Below, one piece after another: positions 1 to 12,420 of a stretch of 64,000 bases of DNA. Positions within the stretch are counted from its first letter, which is position 1. Every line of letters starts with the position of its first letter. A program made the translations under genes and the position numbers. Where the stretch lies: the NCBI RefSeq assembly GCF_048544455.1, contig NC_133526.1, positions 1,380,001 through 1,444,000 on the forward strand, read 5' to 3'. Under the pieces are notes generated by a model that searched no databases, was not told the origin of the DNA, and saw only the letters and a list, made by a program, of their open reading frames with translations. This DNA is from Silene latifolia. Lineage: Eukaryota > Streptophyta > Magnoliopsida > Caryophyllales > Caryophyllaceae.

Positions 1-1484
1 AACGGTTTTTTAAACTGAGATTATGGTTGAGGCTTAACCATTGGATGGACAAACACTTTGTCGAAACCATGTTTGTGTATAAAATTTCTGCCACGTTCTG
101 ATCGGCATGCTACATGGACTTCTTTGGCAACTTCCGATATTTCCTGGCAGAAATCAGCTGCACTTGTGGAACCCCCTATCAAAACTACAACCTGGTAGCA
201 GGAAAAACCGAAGAAAAGTAAAACATCATTTAGACAGGAAATTCCTGCACATATAAAAAACAATTGTACAGGGAACTAAAATGCGCAAAAGAATCGTGTC
301 AACCAAAAGTCTAGGCTCAAAACAAAAGCGCAAAACATACTTGATCTCGATAAGGATCAGGAATACGATAATTGTGGCTATGACATTGCCACCCTGGCCA
401 AACCTCAATACCTGTATGATTAGAAACAGATTATTATGGTAAAAACCGTTCCATACAACGATTACAAATAAGTGTATAACCACAGCATTAGTTACCGGGT
501 ATATCAGCAATTCTTGGTTGAGTGTAATGTCCATTACAGATAACCACAGCATCATATATCTCAACCAATTCATCCATGCTATTTCTTCTGGATTTAACCT
601 TCCACTTTCCCTCAATTTCCGGTCCAACAAACAATACCTCGGTTTGATAGCGAATGAGATCATTGAGTCTGAATTCACAAGCGAAATCCTTCAAGTATTG
701 CAATACCTCCTCATGTTTTGGATATCTCCGCGAATCTCTGTCAGGCAAGTCTGCAAAGTAACCAGCAGCAAACACCATGGACTGAGCATGCAACATATAA
801 AATCAGTTCATACGTACTCCCTTCGTTCATTCATTTTCATACGTTTTTCAAAATACGTGAGAACAGGAAAAAAAATTGTATTGAAATAAATTTAGCTAAA
901 GGCATAGAGAGTAGCATATCAGTTATAAATGTCACATAAACGGCCCTCCTGCATTCATAAACTAAAATCCGGGAGCTAATCAATCTAACAGTACATCAGT
1001 ACGAATACTAATCAGTAATCAATCCAACAGACCAGCAGTACTACGAGTACAAGATAAATGTACTCAAATCCGGGAGCTAATCAATCCAACAGTACATCAG
1101 TCCGGGGACTAATCAATCCAGCAGACCAGCAATACTACGAGTATGAGATTTAAATCGGGGACCTAATCAGTCAAAACAGTATAAAGGCGATTAAACTATG
1201 CAATATCAAGAATTACCCGAAGCAACAAATGGAAAATCGCGAAATCCCAAGAGTTCTGTAGGGATGTTAGTCCTCAGAGACTTATAAAGACTGGAATGAA
1301 CAATGGTCCTAGTCGGGTCAAGTCCAAGCGAGTCAGATTCAGTTTCGGGGGTGTAAACCCATGTCCCACCTAATTGGGTCCCACGCTCAAACACAACCAC
1401 CTCGTGTCCCTCTCTACTTAGCTCACGAGCAGCCACAAGCCCGGCCGCGCCACAGCCAACTACTGCAACCTTTTTGGACGTCAT
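1..1484 (-). CDS. Flavin-containing monooxygenase (GS-OX-like), 5' part, runs off window
   Basis: Four exons can be read on the minus strand: 1484-1217, 750-496, 411-341 and 191 to about 39. Exon 1 carries the FAD-binding Rossmann motif GCGAAG (residues 11-16) and the LGGTW motif. Exon 2 has [11 protein letters not shown] and the conserved [11 protein letters not shown] stretch. The 71-nt exon 3 supplies the FMO signature region [11 protein letters not shown], and exon 4 the NADPH-binding GGSTSAAD. All junctions are GT/AG and keep frame. The family uses NADPH and O2 to oxygenate N or S atoms; plant GS-OX members act on methylthioalkyl glucosinolates, but close substrates cannot be told here. 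After VHPMV the frame reaches a TAA at 21-23. A GT donor at plus 37-38 would splice before it, so this may be a normal intron or a truncation. The 3' half lies outside the window. Confidence 0.85.
966..1155. repeat. Two-copy tandem repeat in FMO intron 1
   Basis: A unit of about 90-105 bp beginning aatccgggagctaatcaatc occurs at about 966 and again at about 1068, each running through accagca-tactacgagta. Copies differ by substitutions and one small indel. It lies wholly in the first FMO intron (751-1216). The same intron carries half of a Stowaway-type end at about 808-895. Confidence 0.75.
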
Positions 1485-1921
1485 TTTAGTGTTTGTTTGT
1501 TATATGGTTTTGTCAAGTATTAATGCAATTTCATGAATTAATTCATTTTTATGTCCATGATTATATTGTATTAGGTGGTTGAACTAGGAAGATGATACCC
1601 TCTTTCCTGATTTGGATAATTAATTGTCACACTCCATTAAGACATTATTATACCATGATGATAATGTTCATTGTGTAGTGTATTTGACTATCTTTATGAT
1701 ACTAAACTAAATCGGTAAGCTGATTTTTTTGGACTGAAACGGTTGAACTAAAGCGAACGGAATTTTTAAGATCCAATTTGAACAAAAGAGTAGAATTTGA
1801 GCTGAATTGAATACAATTTAAAGAGGTTGGATTGAACTTGTAAGGATTGAAATAAAGTCTAAAATAATAGGCCTAACCTAACAAATGTATATTCTGTATT
1901 AAACAATGCTAATAAACACTA
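1485..1921. other. Upstream region of the FMO gene, no gene seen
   Basis: AT-rich sequence upstream of the minus-strand FMO start. No convincing TATA box was found close to the ATG. Positions 1725-1850 are low-complexity runs of the ttgaactgaa / gaactgaat type, a degenerate pattern seen again near 11,060-11,180 and 16,620-16,790. Confidence 0.5.
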
Positions 1922-2128
1922 CTCCCTCCTATTCACTAAGTTCTTCCACATTACTTTTTGGGTAGAATTTAGTAGTATGGTGATATGTGCATATAAATGA
2001 AAGTAAGAGAGAAAATGTGGGGTCACAAGTTATTATAACTACAAATAATAGACAAATAAGGAAAGTGGAAGATCTTTGTGAATTTGTCGTTTTAGGAATT
2101 ACGGAAGATCTTAGAGAATAGGAGGGAG
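1922..2128. mobile_element. Stowaway-type MITE, 207 bp
   Basis: Starts ctccctcctattcactaag and ends with the inverted counterpart gagaataggagggag. It is flanked by TA on both sides (1920-1921 and 2129-2130). The CTCCCTCC end and TA target duplication are the hallmarks of Tc1/mariner Stowaway MITEs. Confidence 0.9.
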
Positions 2129-2228
2129 TACAAGTTAAGACGATGGTTTTGTGAATGATAGGTCGCAAATCAAGAAGTAATGATCTTCTCGTTTTGGGAT
2201 CTTTGTGCCATGCTGGGCAATTTGTATA

Positions 2229-2380
2229 TTCCCTCCGCCCTGGTTATTTATTTGTCTATTTTATTTTGAGTGTCTCGACATTTAATTTAGACCGCTTTTC
2301 ATTTAATAATTGGTCTTCTCACTCTTTCATAGGTCTTTGTGTCAAAATCAAAAGCAAACTAGAGACCGAGACGAAGAGAG
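2229..2380. mobile_element. Stowaway-type MITE, degenerate
   Basis: Left end ttccctccgccctggttatt and right end gaccgagacgaagagag are imperfect inverted repeats, followed by TA. The inner 3' sequence resembles that split by the large LTR element (45.7/56.5 kb), so the two belong to one subfamily. Confidence 0.6.
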
Positions 2381-2434
2381 TATAAAGTTGTCGGTCAATT
2401 TTGGTTAAATATTGGAGTACAACCTTTTTGCTAG

Positions 2435-2621
2435 CAATAAGTCTTGGTATAGACGGGTGGGGCGAATAGACGGGTAAAGACCTCTAATAAAATGGGTAGA
2501 TGGGACAAGGTGGGGCACCCCATGTGCTTCTCACTTTATGGCAAATGGGTATTTTGTGAGAGAAAATAGTATCCGTCTATACGTATAGATGAATAGTGTC
2601 CGTCTATAATGAGAATTTGTG
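2435..2621 (+). mobile_element. Mutator-type MITE, 187 bp, 9-bp TSD
   Basis: Element starts caataagtcttgg and ends atgagaatttgtg. The 9-bp duplication ttttgctag sits at 2426-2434 and 2622-2630. Inside are the family words gacgg, cccatgtgcttctcac and attttgtgaga. It shares termini and inner motifs with the copies at 2946, 16883, 18650 and 57398. Confidence 0.9.
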
Positions 2622-2945
2622 TTTTGCTAGACCTTTGGTATTATGATTTGTCTCATCTAATCTTATTTGACCGACGAAAATATCGGCCTTAAATTCTGAT
2701 CTAATTTGACCAACAAAAATATCTATCTTAGTTCTTAAACAATGTTGTGTTAATAAAGATATTTTCAATCAATTATTTGAATGCACGATTATTTTGGAAA
2801 TTTTGGGGTAGCAGTCCAAAGTACTATACCTATTTAAGAGAGAACAAAAGTCCTTTAGCTACTTTATATGGTAAGCTTTTTCAGTAATGAAACTGTCGCA
2901 ACAAATTCTGACGAGAGCCCTTTTCCAAGTGCCTATCCAACACAA

Positions 2946-3113
2946 CAATTGGTCTCCCTTGTGACGGGTTATCATTTGTGGCGGATATTTTGTGAGTTAA
3001 AATGATAACAAAATGGATTAGTGGAGAAAGGGGACCACATGAATAATGTTGCAGAGAGAGAAAAAGTGGGTATTTTGTGAGGTAAAATGGTATCCGTCAA
3101 ACAAGAATTTGTG
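2946..3113 (+). mobile_element. Mutator-type MITE, 168 bp, 9-bp TSD
   Basis: Starts caattggtctcccttgtgac and ends caagaatttgtg. The perfect 9-bp duplication ccaacacaa flanks it at 2937-2945 and 3114-3122. It is nearly collinear with the copy at 57398-57594 but shorter near its 3' end. Confidence 0.92.
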
Positions 3114-3122
3114 CCAACACAA

Positions 3123-4809
3123 ATATACGTAGTACTGTAGTAGTACTATTACGAGTATATATATAATCCCTTGGTTTCGATCAATAATTTACCATTTTCT
3201 ATTTAAGGTGTACTCCGTATTAGAAATCATTTACATTTTTTTTCTACTTCGTTGTAGATAAACCAACCTATGTGGATGGGACCGGGTACTATTACATTTT
3301 CTCCTCAAGTTGTTTTTTATTTCTTTAATAATACTAATATGTACGGTATAAAACAATTGTAAACTATTGATCAGAACAAAGAGAGTATAATAATAATAAA
3401 CACAAATTTTAGAATAAGACGCTTTCACACGTGAGACAGTCTTTTTCCAGAAAAATTATTAATTTATTGCTATTAATAAAAGAGTGGCTTTTTATATTAA
3501 CGGACTTATACTTTAAAACCGTCTCACCCAATAATAAAAGTACCGTAAACTTTGTACTCCGCATAAGGTAGCGAGAGGAAAGAGGTAGAAAATGTGAGAG
3601 AAGAAGGGAATCCCAACGACTGATGAACGGAAATAAAGCATCAAGGAAAAGTACTACGTAGTGAAAGAGACAGAAACTCAATTTTATTATTGTCCTAAAA
3701 CTCACGTATTAATGTCTATTTACATCATATTCATCTCCACCTAATTTCTCGTTTCTCGTGCTTTCTCTGTTCCGATTAATTCTTTATGTTTTCTAATTTA
3801 TGTCTAGATCGTTTCTTTACATTTTTGTTTTAAGTAGACACTATGTAAGTGTTAATTTGTCATGTTTTGCATTTCTTAAACCAGATCTCATTTATGTTTG
3901 ATCTTTGGCTAAAAGTAAACGTAAAGAACTATTTTGGAATGGAATGAGAACTTAGCGGAATAAAAGTAACAAAAAAAGTGTATCGGTCAAGGTTGGGACT
4001 CATTGGCAGAATTAAAAGATATTCCCTTCATCACGGTCATTTATTTTTCTTTAGTTTTGGCACAAATACCATGGAAAAAAGGAGGGGCTCAATTATTCGA
4101 TGATCAAATTACTCATCAAATACATTCCTAAAATAGAAAGGTAACAATTGATTAAGACAACTCAAAATGAAATAGGTAAACAAATAACTGTGACAGATGA
4201 AATAAAATTAAAAATTAAATAAGGTAAGAATACAATACAACTTAATATACAACTGATAATAAAGGTTTTATAGGAGAAATATCCGTAATTTATTTATTAT
4301 ACCCCTACATTGTTTATTTAGACAATTTCATATTCCGTATATCATTGTTTATTATTCAGACAATATGAATACGCAACATTTGAGAATTTGAAAATGTAGG
4401 GGTTAGCTTAAGATTAATGTATCGGTATATTTGTTAGTAAAAAACAATAATGACAATAACACTCTGAAATATATAGTCTTACTAATCACTATATTAACTA
4501 CCCATTTATAATAGGTGGATAGCATTACAATATAATTGATGTTGAAATCATGACTATATTAACTAATTTTGTGAAAACACCTAATTAAATAACTGTATAT
4601 TCTCACCTATTTAAAAAGAAGTGACATAGTACTTCTTTTTTTTTTTAAATAAATGACACTGTTCATTTTATAGTAACGTTATCGACTCACTTAAATAAAA
4701 CATTAATTTATTTATCATAGAATTATTACTATTATTTTTTAATATTAATGTGACAGTTAACACTGTAGTAATTGTATAATGTGACGTTTTTGGAAGCATA
4801 CATCAACAA
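3123..4809. other. Gene-free stretch with several degenerate MITEs
   Basis: AT-rich. It holds a Stowaway-like pair of ends (3166-3385; ttggtttcgatcaataattt against the inverted form near 3360-3385), a GAGACGGT-type foldback (3420-3537) and another Stowaway-like copy (4021-4201; tcacggtcatttatttttct against aaacaaataactgtgacaga). No coding exon was recognised in the rest. Confidence 0.55.
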
Positions 4810-4814
4810 CAACA

Positions 4815-6522
4815 TTGTTTAATTGTATGAGTTGTGACCACCACACTTTCTCTCTCTATTCCCTACGTTCGTATTTCTCTAAATCCCTGGTACACTTTCT
4901 CTCTCTACAATTTTTTACTCCATACATTATATTTCTTGATTTCATTTCTGGGTTTTCTTCTTATTCCAATGTTATAATCTGGGTACTTTTTATTTTTTTA
5001 ATTTAGTTCTTGTTATAGTTATAATTTGTTAATCAATTATATTGCTAAAATGCTAATTAATGTTTTTTGATGGAATTATTTACGTTAGTCCATTGTATTG
5101 TGAATTTGTGATGATTATGATGTGTGTTGGATACATATAATGATTAATGTTGAGTGATATTTAGCTAAGATCGTTTCATAATGTGAGACGGTTCTTTTAT
5201 TGGTTAAACACTCGTTTAACTATCAAGAAACAAAAAATGAGCTTTTTATATACAAAAGGATCGTCTCACACTTAAGACGTAATTGAAGAATATCATAGTG
5301 TTAGGGTCAATGTGATCTGTTGCAATTTTGATTCTTGATGATTAATGGTGTATCCTTGAGACTAAATGTACAAATCCCGAAATTTTCGTATGATTTGTGA
5401 GCTATACTAATGATTAATTAACTAAACTCATTGATATTGTTTTTTTGGTGTGTATTAATCATAGTTTGATAATGTTGTATCTAGGCATAATACAGTATCA
5501 TGTGTCGAGGGTAAATGTACAAATTGCGAAAATTTCATATGACTGTGAGCTATATAATGACTAACAAAACTCATTGCTATTGCTTTTTGGTGGGTATTGA
5601 TCATAATTTGATAATGTGGTATCTAAGCATTCGGGTTATAGCAGCTTAAATAGCTACATTCTATGCGGTCTTACATAATTGAGAGTGGTATAGAGTTGAG
5701 CTAATTTAGTTGTTTGGGCATTGAGTGGTGGTACTCATGATCTCGATAGAAACCCACGAGCATTAGAGCAACTGTCTTTGTGACTCACTTGACACCAGAA
5801 AAGAACATAACTGAGATGGTTTAGGTACAAGTCATTTGTTTTATCACTTGAAGCGGGAGTTCAATAGGTAAAACTTACTACTTGAGGAGTTGAGGCGAAG
5901 TTCAATTGGAAAAGACTGTTGTATCCGTGGATGCATAAGTCGAAATGTCTGCTACATGGTAGAGAGTGGTACAAGTTGTTTTAATGAGTGATATATAGTA
6001 TGAGAGAATGATCTCGGTACTAAATTGTCTCTCTTATTGCTTGAGACAGGACTCGATTGTGGAAAACAGTAGCCATAACTATGTCTCTTATTGTACTGTT
6101 AAGTAAAAATGATCCTTGTGACTTGAGCTACTTCACTTCATGTTCGTCTACTTTCATCTGATTGCATACTATCTGCTGTCACTTACTGAGCACTGAATCA
6201 AGTGGGACTGATTAATTAAGCGCAACTCAATTAGTTGCAAAAAGTTCCTCTAGTACTTCCAAATTACGGTTGTTTTGGAAGTAGTTTTTCACCGATCTTT
6301 TTAGATCCTGATATTGCGTAAATATAGTTGCAAAATATGGCCTTTTAATCAAGTTGTAATCCATCCAATGGATAGTTAGACTTTACATTTAATGCGTGCG
6401 TTACTACATTGATTTGCGAATTGGCGTTTCTTTTCTTTTCCTTGTTTAGATGATCGATTTGTCTCCCAGTTAGTTTAGCTTGCTTATCAGCTCACCTTTT
6501 CTGAAATCTCTTTCACAATGCA
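4815..6522 (+). other. Candidate 5' UTR exon and leader intron of the DUF863 gene
   Basis: Positions 4840-4980 are CT-rich (ctttctctctctattccc, repeated at 4890), typical of plant 5' UTRs. A polypyrimidine tract and cag acceptor at 6520-6522 precede the first coding exon. A leader intron of about 1.5 kb joining the two is an inference; no donor was fixed with confidence. Inside, 5165-5275 is a foldback with GTGAGACGG-type ends. The rest is AT-rich with no other gene. Confidence 0.35.
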
Positions 6523-9500
6523 GGAATGGAAGAGAGCGAACTCAAGACTGAGAGTCGCTTCTCTCTCTATTCTCAACAAGGATAAAATGCTGAATGGAGG
6601 TCATCTTGATATAAATTCTATTCAGTTCTGTTCAGATTCTTTGAAGGAAAGATTAAAGCAGACAATGCTTAATCAAGAACTTGTGTTTATGGGGCAGGTA
6701 TTTATCAGTCAATTACGTGTCTTATTTTTTTTACTTTCTTTGCGTTCGCCTGCAATAAATTCGGCTTTTTTACGATTGCCAATATCTTTCCGAATCTGCC
6801 CCCCTGGATTCATTTCTTATTAATGCTATCGAAAATCTCGTGAGTTCTTTGAGAACTAATTCAGCATTATCTGTCTCAAGATCTGTATAAATACAATCCC
6901 AAACAACCGAGAAAATAAACATAAACTCATTACCTACTTGATTATTTGCAGGTCTTAGAACTTCATCGGCTGTACAGGGCACAAACAGCGATGGCTGAGG
7001 ACAGTAAGCGGAGGGGTTTAGATCATTGCAACTCCCACATAAGGGGTGTGAATTCAAGTCCTTTAAACTTGAACAATCAAGTAAAATCTTTCATGGTGAG
7101 TCAGGCTTATCTTCGATATCTCCTTCATGCTGCTATATTTTGTCATTTTATCTTAATTTCTCGATCTATGTCTCTTGTTCAATTTCACTTTTTTTTCCGT
7201 GTTATTTTTCTCTTGATTGTATCAGGCATTCTAACAAAATTTGGAGATTTCTTGGCCTTGCTTCAGTCTGTATAATTTTTGTACTTCCTCTATGATTTTG
7301 CCGTCATTTGCGCATTAATTTATGATTTCTTGGCCTTGTTTCAGTCTGTATAATTTTTGTACTTCCTCTATGAATTTGCCGTCATTTGCGCATTAATTTA
7401 TGGTTTATTTCTTTGATTAATTGTCCGTTACATTGATCTCATTCTACCTGGTAATCTTCATTTCAGAGTGGCATTCAATGTACTACTCCTGGCTTTAAAC
7501 AGAAGCCCCTTGATCTGCAGCTTTCGGCTGATGAGTTCATTTGCCAATCGGAGAAGAGAAATGCAGTTCCTATTGATTTAAACCTTTCTTTGAGTTTCGG
7601 AGAAGAAACCAGTAAAAAGGGTGAACATAGATCTTGGATGGGAAAAGGGGCATGTGCGCCTCCGCCTGAGATTATTGATCTTGAAGACCCAAATTTGATT
7701 GTTTCAAACTGTGATGTAAATCCTGGGGTTTCTTCTGGTTTTTCTGCCTCAATTTCATCTGTCAAAGAAAAGAATGTCTTCCAAAGGTCTGCAATTGGTG
7801 ACAAGCACAATTCACAAAGCTTCTCAAATAGCGGGGTCAGGCATGTATCTAATGGGGCTACATCGAGCAGACCCTTTATAAATGTGGATCTAACCGTTCA
7901 GAGACAGACGTTATATAAATCAGGTACTATGTCTGACAATAAATGTGTCTCAAATTTCGTTTCAAGCTGAGTCCAACGCTTTAATACGTATCATTGATAT
8001 ACATTACTCATTAAGGCTTTACTAATGAAGATCTGGTATCCTTAAACAAAAACAAAAAAAAAAGAAAAACATAGATCAGGAATTCTGTGTTACCTGGACT
8101 CTCTGACACTGGTGTCGTATCTGACACGTGTCGAGTGTTGAATACGGCTATTTTGTGTGAATTTTTCAATTTCTTGGTCTAAAATGAAGTGTCGAAGTGT
8201 CGTGTCTGTGTCGGACAGGTAGGTGTCGGACACGTGACACGGCAGCTAAGTGAAATGTCGGAGTAATATTGATCAGGATATCAGGTATCATAAGTGTATA
8301 CTCTGAGCGAAGAATGCTCAGATTTTCTGTCTGTTCATACTTGCAGGATTGAATGGAGACGTTTTGGCGTCTGATACATCAATTCCTCATAATAAACCCA
8401 TGATGTTGGACCTTAATACAATTCAGCTCGATGATTTATCAGATTTGTCAAATGCTAATTCTGGAGTGTTCAATTCATTGGCGAGGACTGTTTTTTCAAG
8501 TTCTGGGAGAGAACTAAATGTTAATAACTGTGCGCAAACTCCTGATATTCTTGTACAGAATAATCCGAAACCTGGTAATAAGATCAGTATAGAGAAAAAT
8601 AAGCCTGAAGATAATCGAGGCAAAATCATAATTATAGACCTTGATTCTGATTCTGATTCTGGTGAGGAACTTTGCAGTAGTGGGTCTGACCCGAAAATTG
8701 AAAGTGTGGGATCATCGTCAAAGCTCGCAAACGAGCTTTTATGTGGGTTTGAGATAGGTGAAGCTGCTAAGCCAGAATTAGGCTTAGAGAAGGATCCAAA
8801 ATCACCCTGTCAAAATATATTGGTCACTGAAAGCCTTGATCTGAACACTATTTGTTCCGAGAGTAATATTGAGAATGTGGGATCATCGTCAAAGCTCTCG
8901 AACGGGCTTTTATGTGGGTTTGAAATCGGTGGAGCAGTTGGGCCAGAATTAGGCGTGGAGAAAGATCCAAAACCCTTCTGTCATAATGTATTGGTCACTG
9001 AAAGCCAGAGTGAAGCCGTTGAGCGAGAATTAGGCTTAGAGAAAGATACAAAACCATTCTGTCAAAATGTATTGGTCACTGAAAGTCTTGATTCGAACAC
9101 TCTTTGTTGTAAGAGTAAAATTGAGAGCGGGGGATCACTGTCAAAGCTCTCGAGCGGGCGTTTGTATGGATTTGAGATGGGTGGAGCAGTTGGCTCAGAA
9201 TTAGACGTGGAGAAAGATACAAAATCATTCTGTCAAAATGGATTGGTCACTGAAAGCCTTGATTCTAACACTCTTTCTTCTAAGAGTAAAATTGAGAGCC
9301 GGGGATCATCGTCAAAGCCCTTGAACGGGCTTTTATTTGGGCTTGAGATGGGTGGAGCAGCTGGGCCAGAATTAGGCGTGGAGAAAGATCCAAAACCATT
9401 CGGTCAAAATCTAATGGTCACTGAAAGCCTTGATTCCAACACTCTTTGTTCTAAAAGTAAAATTGAGAGTGGAGGATCATCGTCAAAGCACTCGAACATG

Positions 9501-10109
9501 CTTGTATGTGGGTTTGAGATGGGTGAAGCCGGTGTGCCAAAATTAGGCTTAGATGAGGATCCAAAACCGTTCTGTCAAAATGTAATGGTCACTGAAAGCA
9601 TTGATTCGAACACTCTTTATTCTAAGAGTAAAGAACTAGTAGTGGATGAAACGGATCAGAAAGCTGCTGAGTTACTAGTGCAATTATCTCGTGAGCGACC
9701 AGTTTGCGATGTAGGTGATGTGACAAAATTAGACTCAAAGGTTTCTAGGGTGCAAAAAAAGGAACATGATCGGCCTCAGCGTTCATTGGATTCGTACGAG
9801 GAAATGGTATTGAATGCGAAAGAGTGTGGTCCTGAAGATTACTGTGTTTCCTCGAATGCATTTGTCGTGGATGTGTCTGAGACGGATAGCAGGTATAAGC
9901 TGAAAAGAGGAACCCGGATGAAGGATTTCCAGAAAGACATACTGTCCAGTTTATCCACATTATCAAGGCATGAAATCCGAGAAGACATAAACATCTTTGA
10001 TGGTGTTATAAGATCGCGAGAGTACAAAAGAATGAGGGCTAATTACGCTGATGAAAGCGACTGGTGTACGCCAAGAAAGAGCAGAAGATCTAGAATTAGT
10101 AGACGATAG
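6523..10109 (+). CDS. DUF863-family plant protein
   Basis: Exons 6523-6697, 6952-7095, 7467-7923 and 8347-10109 join in frame with GT/AG borders. If the leader intron ends at 6522, translation begins at the ATG at 6587, giving about 824 residues; the ATG at 6518 would then lie inside the intron. Residues 20-45 hold the family's N-terminal block, ending in QVLELHRLYRAQ across the exon 1/2 border. Exon 3 has PLDLQLSADEF and PIDLNLSLSFGEE, and exon 4 opens with MLDLNTIQLDDLSD. These LDLN-type blocks define DUF863 (PF05904), whose molecular role is not established. The LNLSL tract resembles an EAR repression motif, an inference only. Low-complexity acidic and serine stretches follow, then tandem repeats (residues about 350-665), then a basic tail (KSRRSRISRR) that could serve as a nuclear signal. 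Normal splice sites and open frames suggest a working gene. Confidence 0.88.
7246..7401. repeat. 78-bp tandem duplication in DUF863 intron 2
   Basis: Two adjacent copies (7246-7323, 7324-7401) starting gatttcttggccttg and running through gcgcattaatttat. They differ at only a few bases, so the duplication is recent. It lies in the intron between 7096 and 7466. Confidence 0.9.
8088..8262. repeat. Dispersed GTGTCGGA-type repeat in DUF863 intron 3
   Basis: Contains several tgtcgga/cacgtgacac words, the block cggctattttgtgtgaattt and ggtctaaaatgaa. The same order of blocks recurs at 24458-24622 in an APRT intron, so this is a dispersed family. No clear target duplication was fixed. Confidence 0.65.
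8690..9635 (+). repeat. Coding tandem repeat, ~60-residue units, in DUF863 exon 4
   Basis: About five units of roughly 170-180 bp, each reading SKIES-GSSSK-SN-LLCGFE, then a PELGVEKDPKPFCQN block and VTESLDSNTL. One unit is shortened (around 9005-9090). All units keep frame. Similarity between units is high, pointing to recent unequal exchange or slippage. Confidence 0.92.
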
Positions 10110-10452
10110 TTTCTTCCTACTTGCGAACTGCAGGCTTGACAGGTTGATTCGGACTGGTTGCAAGTTTATTACTTTCATGCATTGAATTTCGAGCTAGCTG
10201 GCATCTGCAAAAATCGGTAATTCGGTATGTTGGACATAGCAAAGTCCTATTTACAGATAGATCTCTTATCTAGTTATCTCTTATGTTTAGTAAATTTCGA
10301 GCTATTTAATCCATTTAACTCATATAATTTGCATTTCAGATAGCGTAATTAGCGAAACCCTCAGTAGTCTGTAGAAGTTATCATCATGCAGGAATTAAAT
10401 GAAATATTGTGCATAAAATGTCACCATTTCATACTAATTTGCCATGAAAGAA

Positions 10453-10527
<75 letters not shown>

Positions 10528-10528
10528 T
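10453..10528. repeat. ATT trinucleotide microsatellite
   Basis: About 25 uninterrupted ATT units. Likely highly polymorphic in length. Confidence 0.97.
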
Positions 10529-12225
10529 TATATTAATTTGCATTTTATAATATGATCAGATTCAGAGCAGATTGTCAGGAGTCAGGACCTTTGTATTTGC
10601 AGTTTTGTTTATTGAAAACATGATCTTGCATGTTACATAAAATAACAGTTGACTTATGTAATACAGTATGTCTGATGTTGCATGATCCTTCCATCAATCA
10701 AATCACAAATTTTTAAGAGAAACGGTCTCTCATTAATGTTGGATCAATGACCACCATGTTCTGACCTTTCTGAAGTAGACACAGTGATGCAAAAATGTTT
10801 TTTCTCAAGATATATATAGCCAATGACGGAATTAGGATTTATAGTTAAGGGGTAAAAAATTTCAGCGAGGTTGAACCAGTGATGCCATGACCTATATTTG
10901 AAAAAAAATCGAAAATTTAATTTTCGAATTTTTCCTTGGCATAACTAAAAATTTTCTCCGATGGCTCACTTAAGAGAGGAAAAAAAAAAGTTTGGTGTGG
11001 AAAACCAATAGCATACATTTGTACTCAACTTCTTTCAATGATTAGTCTTAGACTCTTAGGCCTGGTTTGTTAAACCGAACCTTTTTTTTTTAACTGAACT
11101 GAACTTATAAGACACAAAATGAATTAAATTGAAGAGAAAAGTAAAACTAAACTCGTGAGATTTGAAGCGAACTGAAATTAAGTGTATACGGATTATATAT
11201 TCACTCATAATTCTACATGTGAATATATTATTGTTGTTGTAGTAATCGTTCATATATACCTCTAGCTCTCATTTTCAATCATCATAAGTCTTCCTTTTCA
11301 ACTGAAGAAAATCTTTTGCGTGACAAACATTCTTCCTATATTATCCATCCTAGAGTACAATAATAGCTAAAAAATAAAGAACTAGGTGAGCATAATGTCA
11401 ACAAAAAAGAATATGTTACCCAACTTTCACCAATTGGGAAGGTCTCTAAAGTAGAGTTTTTTTACGGATCCTCTTATCTATTGAATACGACTCTTTCAAT
11501 ATATAAAATTTCTCTATTTCAAAATAATCTTCCTAATTTGACTTGTACATTAGATTTTTTTTTTATGAAGAATGTTAGAGTAACATTTTATTATCATGTA
11601 ACAGTTTTGGTTTTTTTAAACTTATTAATGATCAAAGTTTTTTTTTTTTAATCTTTGACCATAAAAGTTAAACTAGGAAGATTATTTAAAATGAAAAAAA
11701 TATAAAAGTTTATAATATTAACCCGTCCTGAACCAGCTAACCTGCTTGTCCCTAGACCACAAACTTAGAATTAACCCGACCATTATCCAATCCACGAGAT
11801 ATCGAGAACGCATTTGATCACATCTACTCTAAGTCAAAAGGATCTTGTAGAGGTGACAAGTCTACGACTTTAAATCTTAGGTAGTCATGATCTGGATGAT
11901 GGCATGACGTTGTAGATAATGGCATTAACATGGGTAAGTACTAAGTAGTCTCGTCAATCATCACTCCTTGAAATTTATTCCGAATCTAGAAGGATACATG
12001 CATGTTACATTTTCAGCCACTTCTTTACTTCTTTGGTACTCCTAGAGTCCTAGTTAATAGATGTGGTGAACCGTGAACGGGTTAGTCGGATCGAGTCTAG
12101 GTTAGATGTATGTGTTTAAGCCGGATAAGTTTGGGTGTACGTTTATATACTTTGGGGTCGGTTACTCGGTTAGGTTGAGTTATTTTGAGTAGGTTCGTTT
12201 AAGGTGTGTCGTCTAACCTTGCTAC

Positions 12226-12420
12226 AATTCGTCTCATTGTAGAGGGACATTATACAACTAAAGCTGTAGACGGATAGTGACTCTCTCACAAAATGCAAGT
12301 AGGAGGATAAATGGGGTATCCATTTTCTACCCACGTGCACTATCCACTCTCATTTTGTGAGAGACACTATCCGTTTACAGTTTTAAATGAATAATATCTG
12401 TCTAAAGTGAGAATTTGTGA
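12226..12420 (+). mobile_element. Mutator-type MITE, ~195 bp, older copy
   Basis: Has the family's caattcgtctcattg start, tagacggatagtgactctct and attttgtgagagacactatc inner blocks, and the gtgagaatttgtg end. No matching 9-bp duplication was found, so one border may be eroded. Confidence 0.65.

Noticed and set aside
6518-6520. ATG at 6518 as start of the DUF863 protein
   Set aside because: It overlaps the likely cag acceptor ending at 6522, so it would be removed with the leader intron; the in-frame ATG at 6587 is preferred.
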